Origin: Gemmatimonadetes bacterium bin94
GTDB taxonomy: Bacteria; Gemmatimonadota; Gemmatimonadetes; Longimicrobiales; Gaopeijiaceae
Length of the DNA stretch: 64,000 nucleotides
Reading direction: 5' to 3'
Assembly: GCA_002238865.1 (NCBI GenBank)
Contig: MPNE01000001.1
Location: 1 to 64,000, forward strand
Part shown: piece by piece, positions 1 to 6,836 of the stretch
Numbering within the stretch: the stretch's first letter is position 1
Layout of the letters: the number at the start of each line of letters is the position of its first letter
Notes under the pieces: generated by a model
What the model saw: only the letters and a program-made list of their open reading frames with translations
Told to the model about the DNA's origin: nothing
Databases searched by the model: none
Made by a program: the position numbers and the translations under genes

Positions 1-60
1 CCACCGTGTGGGGTGGTTCGAGCGGCACGGGAAGGAAGGGCGCCGGGTGTTGGCGGGGCG

Positions 61-146
<86 letters not shown>

Positions 147-147
147 C

Positions 148-813
148 GGGCTGCGCCGGGGCCTTCTCCGGCCTGGCCGAAGCCCATTCCCGGGCGCGCA
201 GCCACAGGGCGGCCGCGATACAGATGAACGACCCGGCCCAGGCCCAGTAGCCGACGCTCAGGGCGGTCATGCGCGCGAACCAACTCCCCGTCGTGGGGTC
301 CAGCAGGAAACTCACCCACCAATGGAGATTCAGCGCTGCCGCGCCCGTGACGAGCCAGGCGAGCCAACGAGTCCCAGGAGGCCGCGTGCCACCGATCTTG
401 AGCAATGTGACGACGATCAAGACGTTGGTGAGCGCGCTGATCGTCTCGATCGGGGATTCGGCCCACTCAAGCGTGAGAAGGAAGGCTTGCCAACCCCAAA
501 CCGGGTTTGTATCGCTGCTGAACACCGGCAGAAACCACGACACCGCGAACATCGCCCACCCGGCCGCCAGCAGACGGCGCCATCGCGGCTTGCCCGCCCT
601 CGCGAACTCCCTGGACAGCGCGGCCGGCTCGCCGACGTCTTCGCTTGCCGCTGCAAACGCCTGGGCGGACGTCAGAGCGCCGTTCAACTCCAGCTCCAGG
701 TCGATACGCGCCCGCAGGTGGTCTTCAAGTTCGTCGACTTCGCGCGGCGACAGTGACGATTTACGCTCCGCGTGCGTCCGCCAGCGCCGGACCTCGGTCT
801 CCAGGTCAAACAT
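148..813 (-). CDS. Permease-prefix-domain membrane protein, 3' end unresolved (paralogue 2)
   Basis: Starts at ATG 813 with an AGGAGG Shine-Dalgarno 5-6 bases upstream and begins MFDLETEVRRW. The first ~75 residues match the 'permease prefix domain 1' that precedes FtsX-type permeases near PadR regulators: charged helices including EVDELEDHLRARIDLELE. About four hydrophobic segments follow (for example WAMFAVSWFLPVF and a Trp-rich helix near the end). The frame is open to the window edge but enters the G/C homopolymer after LRAREWASARPEK, so the true stop is unknown; the paralogue ends about there. It lacks the FtsX permease domain. It is the last visible gene of a PadR-led cluster read leftwards. 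Its substrate and function are unknown. Confidence 0.7.
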
Positions 814-828
814 GATTGTCCTCCTGGA

Positions 829-1494
829 CTACGCCGTCACTTTTTTCGGCTCTGCCGAGACCAACTCGCGGGTGCGCGCACGGAGCGCGGCGGCCATGCA
901 GATCAACGAAACGGTCCACACCCAATAGCCGATTCCGACCATGAAAATGCCCGATCCGGCGGATTGCATGGTACGAACAAGGATCCAGAGTCCCAGGAGC
1001 CCCGTTCCAATTCCGGCCCAACCAGCAACCTTGAGGATGCGCTCAATCCGACGCCCGCGCGGTCGCGGATCCCGGAGCAGTCCGAGGGTCAGGAGCATTC
1101 CCAGGTTCGGGAGCATAAACGGGACCGCCCCGTCGCTGAGTATGTCCCATACTACCTGGTATCCGGAATCCCAGGACTGATGACCGAAGAGATTAGTGCC
1201 GAAAGCCGGCAGAAAGAACGACGTTGCAAACATCGCCCATCCGGCCACCAGCACCTTCCGCCACCTCGGCGTTCCCGCCTTCGCGAACTCGCGCGACAGC
1301 GTCGTCGCCTCACCGATATCGTCACGGGCCACCGCGAACGCTTGCGCCGGGACGAGTCCCGCATCCAGCTCCAACTCCAGGTCGATGCGCGCCCGCAGGT
1401 GGTCCTCAAGTTCGTCGACTTCGCGCGCCGAAAGCGACGAGCGGCGCTCCATGCGCCGACGCCAATTCTGAACTCCTGTCTCAAGGTCGAACAT
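829..1494 (-). CDS. Permease-prefix-domain membrane protein (paralogue 1)
   Basis: A protein of about 221 residues. The cytoplasmic N-terminus (MFDLETGVQNWRRRME, then EVDELEDHLRARIDLELELD) is nearly identical to that of the next gene and matches the permease-prefix domain. Four hydrophobic segments follow, including WAMFATSFFLPAF, an Asn-Leu-Gly-Met-rich helix and VGIGYWVWTVSLICMAAAL. I chose ATG 1494, not the upstream ATG 1524, because the paralogue starts at MFDLET with a good ribosome site; the 1524 start has none. It lies 53 bp downstream of the PadR-propeller gene and 15 bp upstream of its own copy, so this is a tandem duplication within one operon. In related systems the prefix domain is attached to large ABC-type permeases; here only a small four-helix protein remains. 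Function is inferred by association only. Confidence 0.72.
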   Translation of the reverse strand: MFDLETGVQNWRRRMERRSSLSAREVDELEDHLRARIDLELELDAGLVPAQAFAVARDDIGEATTLSREFAKAGTPRWRKVLVAGWAMFATSFFLPAFGTNLFGHQSWDSGYQVVWDILSDGAVPFMLPNLGMLLTLGLLRDPRPRGRRIERILKVAGWAGIGTGLLGLWILVRTMQSAGSGIFMVGIGYWVWTVSLICMAAALRARTRELVSAEPKKVTA

Positions 1495-1547
1495 GGCTGC
1501 CCCAAGGATGGTGGGAGGTGTCATCGTTCCGAGGTGCGGATACGGCC

Positions 1548-3098
1548 CTACGGTGTTGCATCGCCCGGCAAGTTCAAGCGGTACATCATGACCGTCTGAA
1601 TACCCAGTTCGCCGGTGTGGACGCCAAGGTAGTAGTCGGCGCCCATCTCGTAGCCGGTGAGCCCGGCGTGATCAATTCGGAGATGGCACAGGAAGTCACC
1701 ATCGGGCTCGAACACCATCCATCCCCGCGGCTCAGCCCGCGGCCGCCGGTACGGCCACACCCACACGCGCCCGTCTCGGCCGATCATCACGGAGGACATC
1801 GCCGGGAAGACCTCGGCCACGGGACGTTCGGGGTCTACTACCGGGTCGTCGAACCTGCCCCAATCGGGTGAGTTTCGGCCCCCGCGGCTCTCGATGAAGT
1901 CCTCGCGCCAGGCCCGCACATCTGCAGCGGTGACCTGTCTGGCGGGTTCGGACCAGCGGATAATGCGCCTGAGGCGAAACTCCTCATCCAGAATTCGCAC
2001 TTCGGGATCTCGCCCGTGCGCCAGAACGATCGTACGTCCGCCGGCGTCGACCATCGGGGATGCGTCAAAGAGCCTGCCCATCCAGAAATTCAGGGCTTTG
2101 GCTTCACGGGTCTGGCCCAGGTACCGGTTCGGAAGCCGCGTCAGAGCCCCGAGCCGGTCGCCGTCCGCCCCATGAGCCTCGACGACCCGGATGTCGGGCC
2201 TGGAGAAGTCCCCGCGTCTGTGGCGTTCGTCGACCGTGTTCATCGAACTCCCATTGTCGAGCACGCCTCCACCCCGGGACGGATTCGGATACGGAGGCGA
2301 CATGGGTACGGTCCGCACCCACTCTCCATCCGACGTGAACACGTTGTAGCGCCATGGACGATAGTCGCCGACCCAGAGCGTGTCGCCCGGGAGGACCCAG
2401 AGCTTCCAGGGGTCTCTGAATTCACCGGGACCGTCGCCGGAGCGACCCATGGAACGAAGGTGCCGGCCCGTCCGGTCGAAGATTCGAACCTCCGCACTCG
2501 TGCGGTCGACGACGGCCACCGAACCGTCCGACAGCCGCGCCACCCCCCTCACCTGGCTGAACCACTCCTCCTCCTCGTCCTCGCTGTCCCCCACCCGAAA
2601 GATCGGCTCCTCGCCGAGGGTGCACGTTGCGTCCGAACCAAGCGGGTCGCTGGTGACGACTTCGACTCCGGTGCTGTCGATTGCGATGGCGGGTGCCTGG
2701 GACGCCGATGAGCCGATCGGGACAGCGGGAAGGGCCACGAGCATGAGCAAGGCAACCATCGCCTGGCTCCCTCCCCATGACGTCTCGAGGGCTCCGTATA
2801 CGGCGTGCCAGCTCTTCCGATCGCGCGTCAGCTGCTTCTTGCCGCGGGCCGTCAGCCGGTAGTACTTCCGCCGCCGCCCTTCGTCGGTGAGCTCCCATCG
2901 GCCCGCGATCAACCCGTCACGCTCCAGCCGGTGCAGGACGGGGTAGAGCATGCCGTCCGACCACTCCAGCTGGCCGCCGGACAGCAGCTTGACCTGCTTG
3001 ATGATCTCGTAGCCGTAGCTCTCGCCCCCGGCCAGGATGGAAAGCACCATCGGGCGGGACGAGGCGGCTACGAGTTCCTTGTAGACCGGTTTCTTCAT
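1548..3098 (-). CDS. PadR winged-helix regulator fused to a six-bladed beta-propeller
   Basis: 516 residues. Residues 1-105 are a complete PadR domain (SYGYEIIKQV, then GMLYPVLHRLERDGLI, then GRRRKYYRLT). Residues 113-135 form a hydrophobic stretch (MVALLMLVALPAVPIG, then Ala/Ser) that looks like a signal peptide or membrane anchor. Residues ~170-500 are a propeller with repeats such as DGSVAVVDRTSAEVRIFDRTG and GDTLWVGDYRPWRYNVF, as in secreted 6-bladed propeller proteins. If read as one chain, the DNA-binding domain is cytoplasmic and the propeller periplasmic, as in ToxR/CadC-type regulators. An internal ATG at 2759 (residue 114) has a GGGAGGGAG sequence at ideal spacing, so a separate secreted propeller may also be made. 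No stop separates the two parts. It probably controls the two permease-prefix genes downstream and itself. Confidence 0.8.
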   Translation of the reverse strand: MKKPVYKELVAASSRPMVLSILAGGESYGYEIIKQVKLLSGGQLEWSDGMLYPVLHRLERDGLIAGRWELTDEGRRRKYYRLTARGKKQLTRDRKSWHAVYGALETSWGGSQAMVALLMLVALPAVPIGSSASQAPAIAIDSTGVEVVTSDPLGSDATCTLGEEPIFRVGDSEDEEEEWFSQVRGVARLSDGSVAVVDRTSAEVRIFDRTGRHLRSMGRSGDGPGEFRDPWKLWVLPGDTLWVGDYRPWRYNVFTSDGEWVRTVPMSPPYPNPSRGGGVLDNGSSMNTVDERHRRGDFSRPDIRVVEAHGADGDRLGALTRLPNRYLGQTREAKALNFWMGRLFDASPMVDAGGRTIVLAHGRDPEVRILDEEFRLRRIIRWSEPARQVTAADVRAWREDFIESRGGRNSPDWGRFDDPVVDPERPVAEVFPAMSSVMIGRDGRVWVWPYRRPRAEPRGWMVFEPDGDFLCHLRIDHAGLTGYEMGADYYLGVHTGELGIQTVMMYRLNLPGDATP

Positions 3099-3113
3099 GA
3101 TCCGAGATTTCCA

Positions 3114-3132
3114 TACATTGTGATACTATGTA
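3114..3132. promoter_or_regulatory. Candidate PadR operator (TACAT-N9-ATGTA)
   Basis: A perfect 5-bp inverted repeat, TACAT and ATGTA with 9 bases between, lies 16 bases upstream of the PadR-propeller start. On the - strand it contains TAGTAT, a possible -10 element. PadR proteins typically bind AT-rich dyads of the ATACAT/ATGTAT kind at their own promoters (family knowledge). Assignment as an autoregulatory site is inferred from position and sequence. Confidence 0.5.
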
Positions 3133-3264
3133 CCCTATGGCGTAAGGTATGGTTCCATGGATGGAAACGCAAGCGACGATCCTGGCCACGGTGGACAGCA
3201 CGTATCGTCCGCCACGTCCGTGCGTGCCCCGTCGACCTGCTCCTCCAGGCGCCGGAATCAACGG

Positions 3265-3293
3265 TTGTAAAGTGACAATCGACACATTACAAT
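3265..3293 (+). promoter_or_regulatory. higBA promoter with overlapping inverted-repeat operator
   Basis: TTGTAA at 3265 and TACAAT at 3288 are spaced exactly 17 bases, a good sigma-70 promoter. The same bases form a 10-bp inverted repeat with one mismatch, TTGTAAAGTG (3265-3274) and CACATTACAA (3283-3292), separated by 8 bases. Antitoxin binding here would cover both promoter elements. Transcription would start at about 3299-3301, on the toxin ATG, so the mRNA would be nearly leaderless. Confidence 0.72.
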
Positions 3294-3298
3294 ACTCA

Positions 3299-3577
3299 AT
3301 GATACGCAGCTTTCGGCATCGAGGGCTCAAGCGCTTGTTCGTGCGCGGCGACCGCAGTGGTGTCCGGCCTGATCTCGTCGCCCGCATCGAGGTTGTCCTC
3401 GCGCTCCTTGATGTCGCCGACTCCCCGATGGCGATGCGGCTGCCGGGCTACCGGCTGCACTCACTCAAGGGCGACCGAAGAGGGTATTGGTCGGTGACCG
3501 TGACCGCGAACTGGCGGATCGTCTTTCGCTTCGAGGGCGAGGATGCCTGCGACGTGGAGTTGATTGACTACCACTAG
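3299..3577 (+). CDS. higB: HigB-type (RelE/ParE superfamily) toxin
   Basis: 92 residues beginning MIRSFRHRGLKRLF, the usual opening of HigB mRNA interferases. The central stretch LPGYRLHSLKGDRRGYWSV and the C-terminal NWRIVFRFEGEDACDVELIDYH match the family closely. It would cleave mRNA at the ribosome, held in check by the XRE antitoxin encoded 30 bp downstream. I chose this ATG because it opens the family's conserved N-terminus; longer upstream reading in this frame has no similarity. The toxin-first order is typical of higBA. No ribosome site precedes the ATG, consistent with the near-leaderless promoter. Activity is inferred from family. Confidence 0.9.
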   Translation: MIRSFRHRGLKRLFVRGDRSGVRPDLVARIEVVLALLDVADSPMAMRLPGYRLHSLKGDRRGYWSVTVTANWRIVFRFEGEDACDVELIDYH

Positions 3578-3607
3578 CTGGTTGGAGGATGAGAGGAAGG
3601 TAGCGAC

Positions 3608-3904
3608 ATGCCCATGAAAAACCCGCCGCACCCCGGCAAGGTAGTCCGGCTTGCGTGTTTGGAGCCACTCAAGCTCACGGTCACGGATGGGGCCCAGGTG
3701 CTCGGCGTCAGCCGCCAGGCCCTGTCCAACCTGGTGAACGGTCGCGCTCGTATTTCGACCGGAATGGCAATCCGTCTCGCGAAGGCCTTTGGTTCAACTA
3801 CCGAGACCTGGATTCGCTTGCAGGCAGCCTACGACATTGCCATGGCCAAGTCTCGTGAGGACGAGATCAAAGTGGACCGATACCAGCCTCAGGCCATCGG
3901 TTGA
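3608..3904 (+). CDS. higA: HigA-type XRE antitoxin
   Basis: 98 residues. Residues ~8-75 are an XRE helix-turn-helix of the VapI/HigA kind: HPGKVVRLACLEPLKLTVTD, then VLGVSRQALSNLVNGRARIS, then ETWIRLQAAYD. It binds and neutralises HigB and represses the operon at the inverted repeat at 3265-3292. A purine-rich GAGGAAGG lies shortly upstream of the ATG. The C-terminal ~20 residues (KSREDEIKVDRYQPQ) are polar and may be the toxin-contacting or flexible part. Confidence 0.92.
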   Translation: MPMKNPPHPGKVVRLACLEPLKLTVTDGAQVLGVSRQALSNLVNGRARISTGMAIRLAKAFGSTTETWIRLQAAYDIAMAKSREDEIKVDRYQPQAIG

Positions 3905-3934
3905 CGACGAGTGCCGGGCTCGCGCCTGCCGCGC

Positions 3935-4228
3935 CTACAGCGAAATGTCGCCGCCCGGATCACGGCGGCGCAGGCGCGCCAGTCTGGCTTCGGCGTCACG
4001 CAGGCGCTCCTCGCGCAGGACCGGATCCACGGTCGCCGACGACCAATCCGGGCGACCGTTGGGGGTTGGGGGCACGCGGAGCACGTCGCCCTCGGCTACG
4101 GGCGGGAGCTGGTATCGCCGGAGTACCAGCTGGGGGTCGGTCTCGGCGGGTGACGGATCGTCGTGGACGAGGACGATCCGGTCACCCTCGGTGCGGTCGA
4201 CGACGAAGATGGTTTCGGATGGGGTCAT
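3935..4228 (-). CDS. DUF3006-family small protein
   Basis: 97 residues starting MTPSETIFVVDRTEGDRIVL. The core FVVDRTEGDRIVLVHDD followed by EGDVLRVPP is the hallmark of DUF3006, a small family often encoded beside ComEC-like metallo-hydrolases. It sits 11 bp downstream of just such a gene, in the same direction, so the two are probably co-transcribed. The C-terminus is an Arg/Glu-rich helix (LREERLRDAEARLARLRRR). Upstream in-frame sequence overlaps the hydrolase and is not coding. The biochemical role is unknown; a partner or accessory of the hydrolase is the best guess. Confidence 0.75.
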   Translation of the reverse strand: MTPSETIFVVDRTEGDRIVLVHDDPSPAETDPQLVLRRYQLPPVAEGDVLRVPPTPNGRPDWSSATVDPVLREERLRDAEARLARLRRRDPGGDISL

Positions 4229-4239
4229 GGAGTTTTCGG

Positions 4240-5589
4240 TCAATAGCTGAAGGCGAGCACGATCGCCCCGCTGCGATCGAATAGCGTGGCGGTGTCGCCG
4301 TCGTTGTTCCAGACAGCTTGTCGCCGGCCCATGTAGTAGCGAAACCCATCGGGCTGCCCGGTGCCCGTGTGGACGACAATCCGTCCTCCGGCTTCCAATA
4401 CGGCACCACCCGGGAACAGGAAGCAATGGCTCGCCCGGTCGCACAGTCGCCAGCCGCCGATCGCGATGTCGCGGGCGTCCATGCTCTCGATGGTGACGTA
4501 CTCCCCGTTCGGGTTCTGGTGGTCGTTGCCCGGAGCGTCCGCCGTGACGGAGAGCCTCAGCTTCGTGTTCGGGGCGGACATGGGCGTTGCGTCCGCCACC
4601 GGCGTCTCCGCGCCGATGATCGGTGGCTGCGTGATCCGCGCACGACCCGAACTCGCGGCCGACGCGACCTGTGCACCCCGAACCACCGCGTATGCGCCGT
4701 CCCGGTGTCCTTGCACCTGTACGTGCCCATGGAGGTCTGTGCGCAGCGTCTCGCCCGCCGTCGCGGCGTAGGCTTCGAGTGCGGCCGGCCTGGGATGACC
4801 GTAGCCGTTGCGGCCCACCGAAATCACTACCACCTCGGGCCTGGCAGTCTGCAGGAAGCTCCATGTGAATCCGTTGTCGCTCCCGTGGTGCGCGGCCTTG
4901 AGCAAGGTGAGTTTGGGCACGACTTGTTGGTTGACAAAGTGTGTCAACTGCTGCACTTCGGAGTCGCCACTCAGGAGGGCGGTGAAGTCTCCAAACCTCA
5001 ACACCACTGCGACCGAACGGTTGTTGTGGTCCGTGCTCCCGCGCGGCAGGAGTGGCAACACCTCAAGAGAGGCGGAGCCGAGTGAAATCGTCCGGGGCGT
5101 CGCTTCCAGGTAGGTGATCGCGGGCCTCGCTTCGAGGGCGGACAGAAGGCGGCTATATGTGGCCGTGGTGTGCGGGTCCCCGTTGTCCATGTAGAAGCGA
5201 ACCGGCATCGACTCGAGTACCCCGGTCATTCCGCCGATGTGGTCCGCGTGCGGATGCGTAGCGATCAGCAGGTCGATCCTTGTGACGCCCATTTCGCGCA
5301 GAAGGGGAACGACATCTCCCCGGCCCGCGTCGATCAGCGCGGTCTGGCCCTCCGGAGCCTGGAGGAGCACCGCGTCGCCCTGGCCGACATCGAGGAAGGT
5401 GACTCGAAGGGTGGAGTCGGATTGGGGCGGGGGGGTCTGGGCAGGGACCGGGGTGGTGGCAAGGGGCGCGAGTGTGGTGGCGAGGGCGGTGAGGGAGACG
5501 GCGAGGATGGCTGCGGTCGCGAATGCGCGCCGTGAACGGGTGGGGTGGGGCGTCGGTTGGCCGGGCGAGTCAATAGCTGGGTGGGACAT
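4240..5589 (-). CDS. Secreted ComEC-like metallo-beta-lactamase-fold hydrolase with lamin-tail domain
   Basis: 449 residues from ATG 5589 (MSHPAIDSP). An N-terminal hydrophobic segment (ATAAILAVSLTALATTLAP, ~25-43) ending at PVPAQ looks like a signal peptide. Residues ~60-310 are a metallo-hydrolase: TFLDVGQGDAVLL, the metal motif THPHADHIGG, LLSGDSE and AAHHGSDNG, the pattern of the ComEC/Rec2 C-terminal domain. The final ~110 residues (GEYVTIESMDARDIAIGGW and onward to DTATLFDRSG) match a lamin-tail domain. This MBL plus lamin-tail architecture is common in secreted or surface nuclease-like proteins. It may process extracellular nucleic acid or a phosphoester, but the substrate is not shown by the sequence. 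There are no ComEC channel helices, so it is not itself a DNA transporter. Confidence 0.82.
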   Translation of the reverse strand: MSHPAIDSPGQPTPHPTRSRRAFATAAILAVSLTALATTLAPLATTPVPAQTPPPQSDSTLRVTFLDVGQGDAVLLQAPEGQTALIDAGRGDVVPLLREMGVTRIDLLIATHPHADHIGGMTGVLESMPVRFYMDNGDPHTTATYSRLLSALEARPAITYLEATPRTISLGSASLEVLPLLPRGSTDHNNRSVAVVLRFGDFTALLSGDSEVQQLTHFVNQQVVPKLTLLKAAHHGSDNGFTWSFLQTARPEVVVISVGRNGYGHPRPAALEAYAATAGETLRTDLHGHVQVQGHRDGAYAVVRGAQVASAASSGRARITQPPIIGAETPVADATPMSAPNTKLRLSVTADAPGNDHQNPNGEYVTIESMDARDIAIGGWRLCDRASHCFLFPGGAVLEAGGRIVVHTGTGQPDGFRYYMGRRQAVWNNDGDTATLFDRSGAIVLAFSY

Positions 5590-5751
5590 GCGGACAAGCG
5601 TACGCGCTGGCGATTGGTGGGGCCACTCCACCTGTGAAGCCTGCCGCGCCCCTGTGTTGCCGCGACCGATGCTCCAAGGCAGAATTGCACGGCGCTCCCC
5701 GCACTCCACGCCTGACAACAGCCCCACCACCACCCCCAAAGGAGCAACCCC

Positions 5752-6690
5752 ATGCGCTCTCTGGCCCCGGTCCTCATCGCGAGCCTCGCCCTCGCACCCC
5801 CCGCCACCGCCCAGACCGGCGACCTGCCGCCCGTCCAGAAGGTCAGGAACTACCTGCCGCACATGACCCGGCCCGAGGTCGAGGACCTTCTGACCCGGAG
5901 CGACATGGTCATCATCCCGGTGGCGTCGCTCGAGCAGCACGGGACGCACCTCCCCATCGGGACCGACTACCTGAACGGCGTGGAGCGCTCGAAGCGCGTC
6001 GCGCAGAGGGCGGACGTTCTCGTGGCGCCGATCCTCCTGCCCGGGCAGTCTCCCTACCACATGGGCTTCGCCGGAACGGTCACCTTGCCGTCGACCCTGA
6101 TCCAGGAAGTCTACGTCGAAGCCGTCAAGAGCCTGATTCATCACGGGTTCAAGCGCTTCCTGATCCTGAACGCGCACGGGGGCAACCGGGCGATCACGAC
6201 CTTCATCGTCGACCGCATCAACCAGGAGACGGCGGGCATCGCGGTCGACCTGGGCGCGGTCACGGGTCCCTTCACCGTCCGGACCCGGGAGGCTGTGCAG
6301 CCGGATCCGGCCGCACCGGTACTCGATCGTCACGGCGGTACCAGCGAGACCTCCTCGTCGCTGTACCTGATCCCCGAACTGGTGGATCTGGACGCGGCCG
6401 AGCCGGCCCGCCTGACCCTGCCCCCGCATCTGGAGGCGATGGTGCCCCAGGTCCTCGCGGGCGACCCGACGGCGCTTTCCCTCTTCCTGGCCGAGGGGCT
6501 GAAGGACGAACCGACGGGGAAGGGGACCTCTTCTGCCGAGATGTCGAGCACCGGGGTGTGGGGTGCTCGCGATCCGGCCGAAGGCACCGTCGAGCGCGGC
6601 CGCGCGATGACCGAGTCGTTCGTCGACGCGGCGGTCGCTTTCATCGAGCGCTGGAACGAGCTGCGTCCCGTGGGAACCACCCCTCGATGA
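5752..6690 (+). CDS. Secreted creatininase-family amidohydrolase
   Basis: 312 residues with a signal peptide (MRSLAPVLIASLALAPPATAQ). The creatininase/MftE-like metal site is visible: IIPVASLEQHGTHLPIGTD (Glu, His and Asp ligands), LILNAHGGN and DRHGGTSETSSSLYL. Family members hydrolyse cyclic amides or peptide-like amide bonds (creatinine, the mycofactocin precursor, formamido sugars). The exact substrate cannot be read from the sequence, and the export signal is unusual for creatininase itself. It stands alone, ahead of the secD promoter, with 162 bp of non-coding sequence upstream. The reading frame and start are well supported by codon pattern and the signal peptide. Confidence 0.85.
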   Translation: MRSLAPVLIASLALAPPATAQTGDLPPVQKVRNYLPHMTRPEVEDLLTRSDMVIIPVASLEQHGTHLPIGTDYLNGVERSKRVAQRADVLVAPILLPGQSPYHMGFAGTVTLPSTLIQEVYVEAVKSLIHHGFKRFLILNAHGGNRAITTFIVDRINQETAGIAVDLGAVTGPFTVRTREAVQPDPAAPVLDRHGGTSETSSSLYLIPELVDLDAAEPARLTLPPHLEAMVPQVLAGDPTALSLFLAEGLKDEPTGKGTSSAEMSSTGVWGARDPAEGTVERGRAMTESFVDAAVAFIERWNELRPVGTTPR

Positions 6691-6719
6691 TTGACACCCC
6701 TTGCGCCCCGGGCGAACTT
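6691..6719 (+). promoter_or_regulatory. Candidate sigma-70 promoter for secDF operon
   Basis: A perfect -35 TTGACA (6691-6696) begins just after the creatininase stop codon, followed after exactly 17 bases by GAACTT (6714-6719), which keeps the key A at position 2 and T at position 6 of the -10. It would leave a 5' leader of about 110 bases before secD. Confidence 0.5.
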
Positions 6720-6836
6720 TCAGGGCTGCGATTACGGCGCCGCGCGCCGGGACACCGCTGAAACCGGCCGTCCGGAGGCAGCGTCCGTCATGGGACACGC
6801 GGGTTGTCAAGGTCCACGAAGGGGATAGGAAGTGCC

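Noticed and set aside
4930-4948. Perfect inverted repeat GTTGACA-N5-TGTCAAC resembling an operator
   Set aside because: It lies inside the coding sequence of the metallo-hydrolase, far from any start; probably chance.
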